Notes under the pieces: model-generated
Seen by the model: the letters and a program-made list of their open reading frames with translations, nothing else
The model's database searches: none
Told to the model about the DNA's origin: nothing
Program-made: the position numbers and the translations under genes
In this document: positions 1-7,885 of the stretch, one piece after another
Layout: each line of letters begins with the position of its first letter
Numbering within the stretch: position 1 is the first letter of the stretch
Assembly: GCA_040007395.1 (NCBI GenBank)
Contig: JBDTVG010000283.1
Location: forward strand, 1-40,133
Source: DATGFK01 sp040007395
Lineage (GTDB): Bacteria > Chloroflexota > Anaerolineae > Aggregatilineales > UBA2796
DNA: 40,133 bases
Direction of reading: 5' to 3'

Positions 1-103
1 ACCCCACCCTAAATCCCTCCCCGCACGCGAGGAGGGACTTAAGACGTATGTGGCTCCCCTTCCATCGCTTGCGGGGGAAGGGGTTGGGGGGTTAGGGGTC
101 AAC
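1..103. repeat. Dispersed C/T-rich palindromic repeat, copy 1 (cut by window start)
   Basis: Two hairpin-forming halves: a CCCACCCTAAATCCCTCC half with its GAGGGACTT partner, then a GGGGAAGGGG half ending GGGGTCAAC. The same layout recurs at 10829, 16924, 19878, 22062 (half), 23833, 28761 and 38252 (deleted form). Full copies start or end in GTTGACCCC or its complement, so they have short terminal inverted repeats. No coding potential; looks like a MITE-like or REP-like family. Confidence 0.8.
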
Positions 104-1749
104 TACAACAGCGGCGGTTGTGCGGCTCCCTCACCCTTGACTCGTGGGGCTTCTTTGAAGGTTCCGCGTTCGCTTGGCATCTGGACTTGTGATCCCGCTA
201 ACAACTGCGCGATGGTCAAAATCTGGATCTTCGGGTAGTTGACATTTGTGAACGGCGACGTATAGAACCCGGCGGTCACGGCTTCTTTGGTCATATCGCG
301 ACTCGGTTCTTCCAGCGTGATAAACACACCGAGTGCCGCGTTCTCGCGCTGCACCGTCCCGACCAGATCGCGAATATCGCCGCTTTTGACGTGTCCACTT
401 TTGACCTGCACGAGAATCCGTTTGGGCTTGCCCGTGCTGTCATCGATGAAATTGATCACCCCATCGATCCCCTTATCGCTGCCCTTTTTGCCCTGCTTGC
501 TGCCCGCTTCGCCGCCCAAAGGCCGCGCCTTGACCAGCGACAGCGCCCACCATTGGAACTGGTAGCGTTCGTCTTGGGCAAGCTGCCGCGCCGCGCCGAG
601 ATCCTCTGGCTCACCGACCACCTTGTAGTTCAGTTCGTTGGAAAATCTCCGCAGGCGATTCTTGATCAGGGCAATCGCCAGATGCGTAATATCGATACCG
701 ATCCACTTGCGATCCAGTTCGATGGCAGCATCAATCGCCGTGCCGCAACCGCAAAACGGATCGAGGACGACATCACCGGGATTGCTGCTTGTTTGAATGA
801 TACGCTTCAAAAGTGACAGCGGCTTTTGTGTAGGATAGCCAAGACGTTCGGCGGCTTGTGCGCCTATTGGACTTATATCGTCCCAAGTATCTTGCAGTGG
901 GACTCCAAGCATTTCATCAAGATAGCGCTTATAAGCGGGTACTCCACCGGGTTTAGTCTGAATAATGCGCCCCTGTTCATAGAGTCCCTGCATTTTTTCG
1001 CGTGTATAACGCCAATAGCGAGTAACTCCTAAGAATTCGTACTGTGGATTGCCTTTGGCTGCGCCACCTGGCCCTGTAAGGTTATCAAGTCGGTATCTTC
1101 TACCGTCTGTATCAACATGTCGATAAGCTTTTCTTTCGTATTCTGCATTATAAGGCTGGTAAATTTCATTTCTTCTAGCCGCATTTGTTTTCGTATAAAA
1201 TAAAATAACATCGTGAATACGTCCCATATGGACAATATTGCCTTGCTTCGCATCACTGTGAGCGCCAGTCCGTTTCCAGATAATTTCATTGCGAAACTGA
1301 TCAGGGCCAAAAATAGTATCAAGAATTATTTTCAGATAATGGCTTGCTACTGGATCACAGTGCAGATATAAGCCACCTGTCGATTTAAGTACACGTTGAA
1401 GTTCCACAAGCCGAATAGTCATCATCACCAAGTAAGCCATCATTGCATTAGCTCCGACAAACTGCCGCATTGCACCGATCATCGTTCCAACCTGACCGCC
1501 TGTTTGTGTCACCAGTTCATGATAGGTGGCCTCGGCGGTTGGCCCCCATGTCCACGTATCCTCGAAGGCGGCGATCTGCGCTTCGGAGTTCTTGCCGCTT
1601 TCGTCGCGGAACAGGATATTGAACGTCCGTCCGGCATTGAACGGTGGATCGAGGTACACCAGATCGACGCTCTCGTCGGGGATGTACTCGCGCAGGATTT
1701 CTAGGTTGTCGCCGTAGAACAGGATGTTATCGGTAATCGGTTTGGGCAT
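103..1749 (-). CDS. Adenine/cytosine-N4 DNA methyltransferase fused to an Mrr-like nuclease domain
   Basis: Predicted site-specific DNA methyltransferase of 548 residues. Motif IV is near the N-terminus (DPPF, about residue 34) and the AdoMet-binding motif I (DPFCGCGT) lies near residue 332, so the order IV-target recognition-I is that of beta-class amino-methyltransferases. Residues about 425-520 look like an Mrr/PD-(D/E)XK nuclease domain (GIDG, then VQVKSGHVKSGDIRDL). A methylase and a nuclease in one chain suggest a self-contained restriction-modification enzyme or a methylation-linked defence protein; no separate restriction or specificity subunit is next to it. The middle of the gene (about 880-1480) is far more AT-rich than both ends. 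The stop codon abuts dispersed repeat copy 1. Start: ATG, weak ribosome site. Family call is firm, nuclease activity is inferred. Confidence 0.85.
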   Translation of the reverse strand: MPKPITDNILFYGDNLEILREYIPDESVDLVYLDPPFNAGRTFNILFRDESGKNSEAQIAAFEDTWTWGPTAEATYHELVTQTGGQVGTMIGAMRQFVGANAMMAYLVMMTIRLVELQRVLKSTGGLYLHCDPVASHYLKIILDTIFGPDQFRNEIIWKRTGAHSDAKQGNIVHMGRIHDVILFYTKTNAARRNEIYQPYNAEYERKAYRHVDTDGRRYRLDNLTGPGGAAKGNPQYEFLGVTRYWRYTREKMQGLYEQGRIIQTKPGGVPAYKRYLDEMLGVPLQDTWDDISPIGAQAAERLGYPTQKPLSLLKRIIQTSSNPGDVVLDPFCGCGTAIDAAIELDRKWIGIDITHLAIALIKNRLRRFSNELNYKVVGEPEDLGAARQLAQDERYQFQWWALSLVKARPLGGEAGSKQGKKGSDKGIDGVINFIDDSTGKPKRILVQVKSGHVKSGDIRDLVGTVQRENAALGVFITLEEPSRDMTKEAVTAGFYTSPFTNVNYPKIQILTIAQLLAGSQVQMPSERGTFKEAPRVKGEGAAQPPLL

Positions 1750-1889
1750 GGGGTCGCGCTCTCAAAATGGGCGGGCAAGGATACGCTTTATTTTATATTG
1801 TTTCGGCACTGACTCAAAATCGAACGTGACCCTTATAGATTAATTCGCCCATACCGGACAGGGCAAGCCCTGTCCCTACAGGGTATCTT

Positions 1890-2102
1890 GTAGGGGCAAT
1901 GCCCACATTGTCCGGCAAACATTCAAACGGTGTTTCGTAGGGGCAATGCTTGCGTTGTCCGCCAAAAATCCAAACGGTATCTTGTAGGGACAATGCTTGC
2001 CTCGTCCGCCAAACATTCAAACGGTGTTTCGTAGGGACAATGCCCACGTTGTCCGCCAAACATTCAAACGGTGTTTCGTAGGGACAATGCTTGCCTCGTC
2101 CG
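1890..2102. repeat. 47-bp tandem repeat, four full units plus a partial fifth
   Basis: Units begin with GTAGGG(G/A)CAATG at 1890, 1937, 1984, 2031 and 2078, exactly 47 bp apart, and most contain CAAACATTCAAACGGTGTTTC. Each unit carries a small inverted repeat (GGACAA ... TTGTCC, or GGAC ... GTCC). Units differ by a few bases, so the array is not brand new. It fills the gap between the divergent methyltransferase and sensor kinase genes. A related palindrome (GGGCAAGCCC) precedes it at 1861. Confidence 0.9.
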
Positions 2103-2240
2103 TTGCCATCATTAGATTTTGACAGGTTGTTCAGGGTTGATTGCCCGCCACAATATGAGAAATCCGTAAAATTTTCGGGGTGTGACACCGAAAACGGTTA
2201 CAATGAGCTATTCACTATCGCTGAGACGAAGGCTCGTTGT

Positions 2241-4529
2241 ATGCCTTTAAGCACCTTTAACCCACGCTACAGTTTAAGAATACGCATTGCGCTTATTGTG
2301 GCAGGCTTAACGCTGACCCTCTCGATTGTCCTGACCGTTATTACGGGGCAGATCACTGGGCAGCAGTTGGATCACAGCATCGGGCAAACGCTCGCACAGC
2401 TATCCGCCAATGTCGTTGGGCAACTGGATCAGACCATGTTCGAGCGTTGGCGGGAGATCCGCATTACCGCTTCGCAACTCAACCTCTATAGCTCGCGGGA
2501 TAACGCTCCCCAAGTGCGGGCGCTGCTCGACCAACTGAAAGATTCGTATCGCTTCTACTCGTGGATTGGCTGGGCTGATCCATCGGGGACAGTCATTGCC
2601 AGTACCGATGGTGTTTTGGAAGGTCAGAGCGTCGCAGCGGAGAACTGGTTCCAACAAGCGCAAAACTCACAAACGCCCTATATTGGCGACATTCACGAGA
2701 ATCTACAGATTGCCCAGCTTTTACCCGCTATCGATAATGAGCCAACGCGCTTTGTCGACATCGCCATGCCCATTAAAACCCCCGACGGCAAATTACTGGG
2801 CGTATTGGGAACCTACATCGATTCGCGGTTTATGCGTGAGCAGCCCAGAGTCATCGAACAGCAGTACGCCAAACTAAACGGCTTGTCTACTACCTCACCA
2901 CATCAGATTGACGTTTTTGTTTTGGCTTCGGATGGCACGGTCATCCTTGGCCCGCCGTTTTTCAGCGCCTTTGCCATGAACAGCCTACCCAAGTTATCCT
3001 TGCAAAGCATCCAGAATGCCCGACTAGGACAAACCGGTTATGTGACAGAGACGTGGTTGGATGGCAGCAAAGCTTATCTGACAGGCTATTCCGAGGACAG
3101 CGGTTATCGTGGCTACTCCGGCCTGAACTGGATCGTGCTGATCCGTGAACAGGCGGATGTGGCGTTGGCAAGCGTAACCCAGTTGCAGCTTTTACTGCTA
3201 GGGATCGGCGTATTTTTTGCCGCCAGCTTTTCGGTCATTGGTTGGTGGCTCGCCATCCAGATCACCCGCCCGCTGATTCGCATTGCCGCACTGGCGCACG
3301 ACATCAAAACGGGCGATGTCCACGATACCGCGCCCGGACTGCCAGCGCGTGCCGATGAAGTCTCGGTATTGTCGCACACCATTGATCGCTTGTTGGTATC
3401 GCTGAATACGCGCAATACCCAGTTAACCGAGCTAAATAGCAATCTGGAACGGCGTATTCAGGAGCGCACCGCCGAACTTACCGCCAGCCAACGCTTCAAC
3501 GAAAAGATCGTCAGCACCGTTCCCGATATGCTGTATATCTCTGATCTGGTGCGCGGGAATACGATCTACGTCAACCAGTCAACCAACATGCTCATCGGCT
3601 ATGATGCCGCCGAAATGCGTGCTACCGACGCTGACCTGCAAGCCCACATGATCCACCCCGACGATCTCGCCGCCTATCAATCCCACCAGGAACGGATGCG
3701 CGAAGCACCCGACGGGCCGCAGTTGGAGTTAACGTATCGTGTCCAGCACCACGACGGACACTGGATCTGGGTTCATGCTCGCGAAACCGTTTTTGCCCGC
3801 GATACACAAGGCCGCGTCACGCAAGTATTCGGCGTAGCGCAAGACATAACCCTTCGCAAGCAGGCCGAAGACAAACTTCAGGAGACTGCCGCCGCACAGG
3901 AACGCCAGCGGTTAGCCCGTGAACTGCATGACTCGGTGAGCCAGACCTTGTTCTCTGCCACGATGATCGCCCAAACGCTGCCACTGCTGTGGGATCGCGG
4001 CGAGGTGGTGGTCAAGAAAAATCTTGAGGAACTGGCACGCCTGACGCGTGGCGCGTTAGCCGAAATGCGGACTCTCTTGAACGAGTTGCGCCCCACCGCC
4101 ATTGAAACCGCCGATCTAACCGAACTGCTCAATCAGCTATTGGATGCGGCGCGAGGCCGCACCAAAGCCGACTACACGCTAATTCTCGATGGTGAAGGCA
4201 GTCTTTCGCCGGAAGTTCAGATCGCCGTGTATCGCGTGGCTCAAGAAGCCCTGAACAACGTGACGAAACATGCCCGCGCCCTGCACGTTCAGATTCAGCT
4301 TGAATGGGGCATGGGTCAACTCGAAATGCGGATCAAGGATGATGGGCGCGGCTTCAACCACGATCACGCTTTACCGGATCATTTTGGCTTGGACATTATG
4401 CGCGAACGGGCGGCGGAAGTCGGCGCACAGGTGGAGATCGCCAGCCAGCCGGGGCGCGGCACGGAAGTGCGCTTCACATGGCACGCTGCCGAACCTATTC
4501 ACGCTGCTGTGGAGGAGATCGAACCTTGA
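2241..4529 (+). CDS. Membrane sensor histidine kinase (Cache-HAMP-PAS-HisKA_3-HATPase)
   Basis: NarX/LiaS-type sensor kinase of 762 residues. From the N-terminus: TM1 about 14-35, a roughly 280-residue extracytoplasmic domain with the look of a double Cache sensor, TM2 about 315-340, HAMP about 341-395, PAS about 417-535, HisKA_3 with the phospho-acceptor in RELHDS (His563), and a HATPase domain with DDGRGF near residue 700. I chose the ATG at 2241: an in-frame ATG at 2091 lies inside the 47-bp repeats and would put a meaningless 50-residue tail before TM1. The stop overlaps the regulator's start, so the pair is co-translated. The sensed ligand is unknown; Cache domains usually bind small metabolites outside the cell. 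Confidence 0.9.
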   Translation: MPLSTFNPRYSLRIRIALIVAGLTLTLSIVLTVITGQITGQQLDHSIGQTLAQLSANVVGQLDQTMFERWREIRITASQLNLYSSRDNAPQVRALLDQLKDSYRFYSWIGWADPSGTVIASTDGVLEGQSVAAENWFQQAQNSQTPYIGDIHENLQIAQLLPAIDNEPTRFVDIAMPIKTPDGKLLGVLGTYIDSRFMREQPRVIEQQYAKLNGLSTTSPHQIDVFVLASDGTVILGPPFFSAFAMNSLPKLSLQSIQNARLGQTGYVTETWLDGSKAYLTGYSEDSGYRGYSGLNWIVLIREQADVALASVTQLQLLLLGIGVFFAASFSVIGWWLAIQITRPLIRIAALAHDIKTGDVHDTAPGLPARADEVSVLSHTIDRLLVSLNTRNTQLTELNSNLERRIQERTAELTASQRFNEKIVSTVPDMLYISDLVRGNTIYVNQSTNMLIGYDAAEMRATDADLQAHMIHPDDLAAYQSHQERMREAPDGPQLELTYRVQHHDGHWIWVHARETVFARDTQGRVTQVFGVAQDITLRKQAEDKLQETAAAQERQRLARELHDSVSQTLFSATMIAQTLPLLWDRGEVVVKKNLEELARLTRGALAEMRTLLNELRPTAIETADLTELLNQLLDAARGRTKADYTLILDGEGSLSPEVQIAVYRVAQEALNNVTKHARALHVQIQLEWGMGQLEMRIKDDGRGFNHDHALPDHFGLDIMRERAAEVGAQVEIASQPGRGTEVRFTWHAAEPIHAAVEEIEP
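4511..4528 (+). promoter_or_regulatory. Shine-Dalgarno site and TTG start of the response regulator
   Basis: GGAGGAG at 4511-4517 sits 8 nt before a TTG (4526-4528) that overlaps the kinase stop TGA (4527-4529). The receiver domain begins directly after this codon, which makes TTG a better start than the ATG at 4478 inside the kinase frame. Confidence 0.75.
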
Positions 4530-5176
4530 AAGATAAGATCGACACAAAGCCGATTCGTATTATGTTAGTCGATGATCACGATATGGTGCGGCGTGGGCTG
4601 GCGGTGTTTCTGCAAGCCTTCCCCGATATGGAACTGGTGGGCGAAGCCGCTGACGGCCTTGAAGCCATCGAACTGTGTGACGCATTGCAGCCCGATGTGA
4701 TTCTGATGGATGTGCTGATGCCGCAGATGGACGGCATCGAAGCTACACGCCAAATCCGGGCGAAATATCCGCAGATTCAAGTGCTGATGCTCAGTAGTTC
4801 CAAAGATGAGGATCTGATCAAGTCAGGCATTCAGGTCGGCGCGATTGGCTATGTACTCAAAAACATCAGCGTAGACGAACTGGCAGAAGCTGTCCGAGCC
4901 GCCTATCACGGTCAATCGACGCTTTCGCCAGCGGTGATGCAAGCCTTAGTCGCGGCAACCGCCCGCCTGCCCGAACCCGAATATCACCTGACCGAACGCG
5001 AACGAGAATTGCTGGCGCTGCTGATCAAAGGCTTGAGCAATCCTGAGATGGCCTATCGGCTCACGATCAGCCTTTCGACGGTCAAGTTTCATATCAGCAG
5101 CATCCTCGCCAAATTGGGAGTGAGCAGCCGCACCGAAGCCGTTGCGTTGGCGCTGGAAAAACACTTGGTCGAATGA
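4526..5176 (+). CDS. NarL/FixJ-type response regulator
   Basis: Partner of the upstream kinase, 216 residues from the TTG start. Receiver domain with the acidic pair Asp16-Asp17, phospho-acceptor Asp62 (ILMDVLMPQMDG), switch Ser in LMLSSS, and the Lys in VLKN. A LuxR-type helix-turn-helix covers about 152-216 (LTERERELL, then STVKFHISSILAKLGV). It should bind DNA when phosphorylated by the kinase. The gene ends only 8 bp from the convergent gene at 5185-5532. Targets cannot be read from the sequence. Confidence 0.93.
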   Translation: MKDKIDTKPIRIMLVDDHDMVRRGLAVFLQAFPDMELVGEAADGLEAIELCDALQPDVILMDVLMPQMDGIEATRQIRAKYPQIQVLMLSSSKDEDLIKSGIQVGAIGYVLKNISVDELAEAVRAAYHGQSTLSPAVMQALVAATARLPEPEYHLTERERELLALLIKGLSNPEMAYRLTISLSTVKFHISSILAKLGVSSRTEAVALALEKHLVE

Positions 5177-5184
5177 TCTCGACC

Positions 5185-5532
5185 TCAGCCCATCAACAGC
5201 CGCGCCCCGACCAGCACTATACCGATGAGCGCCAACCCGCCGCACATGAAGGGGATCTGCCGTGCGAAGCCCTCCGGCAAAAAGATGTCAGCGATAAAAT
5301 CATCGCCCGTCGCATCGCCCAACTGACGGGTCAATTTGGTCAATGGACAGCGCGTCCCGTTCGCCACAAAGACAATGACTTCCGCCAAAACGACGATGAT
5401 GGCGATCACGACTGCTGGCCCACGCACATTGAACACGCCGCTGTAGAGAATGTATAGGATTGCCATGCTCTCTACAATAAACACCAACGTATGCAGCATC
5501 TTGATCCAGAAAATCCAAAAGCGTGCTGTCAT
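5185..5532 (-). CDS. Small membrane protein of unknown function
   Basis: About 115 residues with three likely membrane segments: one near residues 8-30, one near 40-60 (VVIAIIVVLAEVIVFVA) and one at the C-terminus (CGGLALIGIVLVGARLL). Between the last two is GTRCPLTKLTRQLG ... DIFLP, reminiscent of the CPLT region of DUF2784-type proteins, but I would not assign it on that alone. ATGs at 5535 and 5532 and a GTG at 5544 compete; GAGG lies 6 nt before 5532, so I chose that. The next gene upstream on the same strand is at 5580-5981, so the two may be co-transcribed. Confidence 0.6.
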   Translation of the reverse strand: MTARFWIFWIKMLHTLVFIVESMAILYILYSGVFNVRGPAVVIAIIVVLAEVIVFVANGTRCPLTKLTRQLGDATGDDFIADIFLPEGFARQIPFMCGGLALIGIVLVGARLLMG

Positions 5533-5579
5533 CATATGCCTCACAATCTTGGAACTGACCGCTTTCGTTCGATGAAGCG

Positions 5580-5981
5580 CTAGACGTGAAAGTGGTGTTT
5601 GACTTGTGCCACAATCTGACCATCGGTCATTTTGTCGGCGGTTTCAACGGCTACGACATGCCGACTGGCTTCGTGACCCTCTAGGCGTTTTTGAAGTTCG
5701 CCCTTGGCCTCACCCGGCCCCATAATCAGAATCGACTCAACCTCGTGCAGGGCAGCGATAACCTCGTCATAGTATGTGTTAAGGTGGTTATCAAAGCGTC
5801 TGTCTCGAATATCTTCCGCCGCATCATTGTGTCCATCGGCGGCCTGAGTATCGGAAGCCCCAGAATAGCGGACATGTTTCTCCATGTCGGACTCGATTCG
5901 TTTTATGGTTTCGCTTTTGTCTTCAAGCAGCACGATCACTGCCTGCCGATGGTCAATCCACAAACCCGCTTGGCTGGTCAT
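5580..5981 (-). CDS. Small conserved protein, possibly eRF1-fold (baeRF-like)
   Basis: Soluble, 133 residues. Begins LWIDHRQAVIVLL, a pattern seen in a group of bacterial proteins sometimes called translational machinery or eRF1-like. The second half (IAALHEVESILIMGPGEAKGELQKRLE, here split: ESILIMGPGEAKGELQ then KRLEG) resembles the third domain of the archaeo-eukaryotic release factor fold. A charged, histidine-containing linker lies around 35-60. Family assignment is from memory of motifs and is tentative. No ribosome-related neighbour is present; it probably shares a transcript with the small membrane protein at 5185. Confidence 0.6.
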   Translation of the reverse strand: MTSQAGLWIDHRQAVIVLLEDKSETIKRIESDMEKHVRYSGASDTQAADGHNDAAEDIRDRRFDNHLNTYYDEVIAALHEVESILIMGPGEAKGELQKRLEGHEASRHVVAVETADKMTDGQIVAQVKHHFHV

Positions 5982-6050
5982 TGTTTTTCCACTTCCTTAG
6001 TTTTCAGTAAACTTTGTTTCGGTTGATTGAGGCCGACTTCGGAGACGATC

Positions 6051-6932
6051 CTAAATCGGCAGGAGGACAGTTTGGCGGTCATCCACATTTTTAAGCATCA
6101 GCACCGCCGCGCCTAAGTTAAGCAGCGTAATCAGTAAGAATGGAACCAAGAAGCCCAAGCTGTCTGGAACCCCAGCCAGCGCCATATTGATACCCATTGC
6201 ACTGACCGCTAACCCCAATGTGATCGCCTTCAGCACAAATACTGAAGCCAACAAATAGCCCCACGCGCTGCCGCGCAGCAGCAGGATACCCGACAAGATT
6301 GCCAACGGGACAATTAACGCCAGATCCATTGCCTGAATGACAAGTGTCGTCGTGTTCTCAAGGGCAGGGGTTTGGTTTTGGAACAGCGGCGGCACAATCC
6401 GCCCAATCCACGCCAGCAACAAAAATCCCGCCACCACAAATAGCAACCCGGCGATCCATTTGCGCGGTAGCTGCGCGGAGAAATGACTAGGGAGTTCTGC
6501 CAAGTTGAAGGACAGCAGACTCAGGATAAACGCGAACAGACTTAGGCTGAACAACGCCACGTAAATTAGGAATAATGAGTTGTAAGCTGCCAACATCGAC
6601 ATGGAAAGGTAGGTGTAGAGGAAAAAGCCCAGTGTTCCAGTCAACAGTAAGCGTCCGCGCAAAGAGGCTCGGAAGGCCAGCCAGCAGGAAAGTACCAACA
6701 GCGGCAGCCCTATGGCTAACGTGATCAGGTCGTTACCCTTCATCTGCGCCGCCGAACTAACGGTATCCCAGTAGTACAGGCCATGCCCGTTGATCATGAC
6801 CGTTTCGCCTCTATGATTTGTGTACGCATACGGCTGTCCGGGGGTTTGGTAGAATAATCCCATAGAAACGGCGACCAGCGCCAGCAAGCCAATCAATGGG
6901 ATCAACCATTTCAAAATCGCTTGATATTTCAT
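6051..6932 (-). CDS. Polytopic membrane protein, unknown function
   Basis: About 293 residues with roughly eight membrane segments. TM1 (residues about 8-27) is followed by an outside loop of about 45 residues, then a run of closely spaced hydrophobic helices to the C-terminus. No transporter, enzyme or binding motif was recognised. The ATG at 6932 is preceded by AGGAG at good spacing on the minus strand; the longer frame from 6980 adds 16 polar residues with no ribosome site. It is divergent from the receiver-only gene at 7298. Confidence 0.7.
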   Translation of the reverse strand: MKYQAILKWLIPLIGLLALVAVSMGLFYQTPGQPYAYTNHRGETVMINGHGLYYWDTVSSAAQMKGNDLITLAIGLPLLVLSCWLAFRASLRGRLLLTGTLGFFLYTYLSMSMLAAYNSLFLIYVALFSLSLFAFILSLLSFNLAELPSHFSAQLPRKWIAGLLFVVAGFLLLAWIGRIVPPLFQNQTPALENTTTLVIQAMDLALIVPLAILSGILLLRGSAWGYLLASVFVLKAITLGLAVSAMGINMALAGVPDSLGFLVPFLLITLLNLGAAVLMLKNVDDRQTVLLPI

Positions 6933-7297
6933 TGTTGCTCCTAACTTGGAATGAGGGGTGCGGTGTAGTGTGCAGGGCATAAACCAATCGAAGGATGTTT
7001 GGAGAGCATCATGTTTGTCATCCTCTATATTGGCGGGGATGACTGCACCCCCATAGATTCTGAGGGCAAATACATGAGGTTAATGCTACCGCAGCGATCA
7101 GCGCAAAGATAATGACAAATGGCATGAACTCTGGCGGCGGATGTCATCTATTCCGGTGTTGAAACAGCCCCTAGTCAATTGACCAGCCTAGCTACTAGCC
7201 AGCGGCATAGAACAAAATCTCTACGGAACACTGATTTAATCCCGCTTCGTTTTCTGCTAGGATGAGCATTAGAGGTTAATAATCCGTTAAAGCAGGA
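6933..7297. other. Divergent intergenic region
   Basis: About 365 bp between two divergent genes. Apart from the candidate promoter at 7235-7263 I see no gene, repeat copy or strong hairpin. A short inverted stretch around 7171-7200 (CTAGTCAATTGACCAGCCTAG) is weak. Confidence 0.5.
7235..7263 (+). promoter_or_regulatory. Candidate extended -10 promoter for the receiver gene
   Basis: TG at 7255-7256 followed by TAGGAT at 7258-7263 gives an extended -10 shape; TTTAAT at 7235-7240 sits 17 bp upstream as a weak -35. The start codon is about 35 nt downstream. Tentative. Confidence 0.35.
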
Positions 7298-7741
7298 ATG
7301 ATGCCCGCCGAAAAAACGATCAGGGTGCTGGTGATCGATGATTCTGAGGCCATGCAGCTTGGTTTAAGTCAAGTCTTGACTGCCTTCCCCGATTTTGAGT
7401 GGGTGGGTGAATCGCGTGACGGTCAGGATACGTTGCAACAATGTGAACGGCTGCATCCCGATGTTGTCCTGTTGGATGTGGGATTGCGTCATATCGATGT
7501 CGTCCAGATGATCCACCTGATTCGAGAACGTTTCCCCCACATACAAGTTATCGCCATTACGAGCTTTGAGGCTCAGTCGGAGATCGACACTATCTTGAAC
7601 GCCGGAGCGGTTACTTCACTGCCCAAAAACGCCAACGTCCCCCAAATTGTTGACACGCTGCGGCAAGTTGTCCATGCTGCACTGCCTAACCTACATACGT
7701 CACCACTGGTCAACCGGACAGGGAAGTCCCCCATCTCCTGA
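7298..7741 (+). CDS. Receiver-only response regulator (no output domain)
   Basis: 147 residues covering a single receiver domain. It keeps the acidic pair Asp14-Asp15, phospho-acceptor Asp60 (VVLLDVG), the Thr/Ser switch region (AITSF) and Lys (LPKN), and resembles the receiver of the regulator at 4526 (AFPDFEWVGE versus AFPDMELVGE). The usual MPxMDG loop is replaced by GLRHIDVV, and the LuxR DNA-binding domain is absent: about 25 residues follow the receiver and then a stop. It could act as a phosphate sink or through protein contacts. Two adjacent ATGs (7298, 7301) with AGGA just before them leave the exact start open. Confidence 0.8.
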   Translation: MMPAEKTIRVLVIDDSEAMQLGLSQVLTAFPDFEWVGESRDGQDTLQQCERLHPDVVLLDVGLRHIDVVQMIHLIRERFPHIQVIAITSFEAQSEIDTILNAGAVTSLPKNANVPQIVDTLRQVVHAALPNLHTSPLVNRTGKSPIS

Positions 7742-7842
7742 TTGGTGATGGCCTGTCCCATAGCGGTACGCCAAAACTCCTCTCACGTCCGATATACGCC
7801 ACCTGCCGATAAGCCTACAATGTTCCCAGTAAATCCGACTCG

Positions 7843-7880
7843 ACATGGAATTTTCATGTGACTTAAGTTACATGGGAGGG
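7843..7880 (+). promoter_or_regulatory. Palindromic operator candidate and ribosome site of the efflux locus
   Basis: CATGTGACTTAAGTTACATG (7855-7874) is a 20-bp palindrome with one mismatched pair. An overlapping imperfect palindrome (ACATGGAA/TTTCATGT, 7843-7859) shares the CATGT element. GGGAGGG (7874-7880) then sits 5 nt before the ATG at 7886. A repressor bound here would also block ribosome access to the DNA's transcript start region. The regulator is unknown. Confidence 0.5.
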
Positions 7881-7885
7881 AATGA

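Noticed and set aside
1890..2102. CRISPR array
   Set aside because: The 47-bp units are contiguous with no unique spacers, and no cas genes are near.
2091..2240. Longer N-terminus of the sensor kinase
   Set aside because: It would be encoded by the 47-bp repeats and places 50 polar residues before the first membrane helix; the ATG at 2241 fits better.
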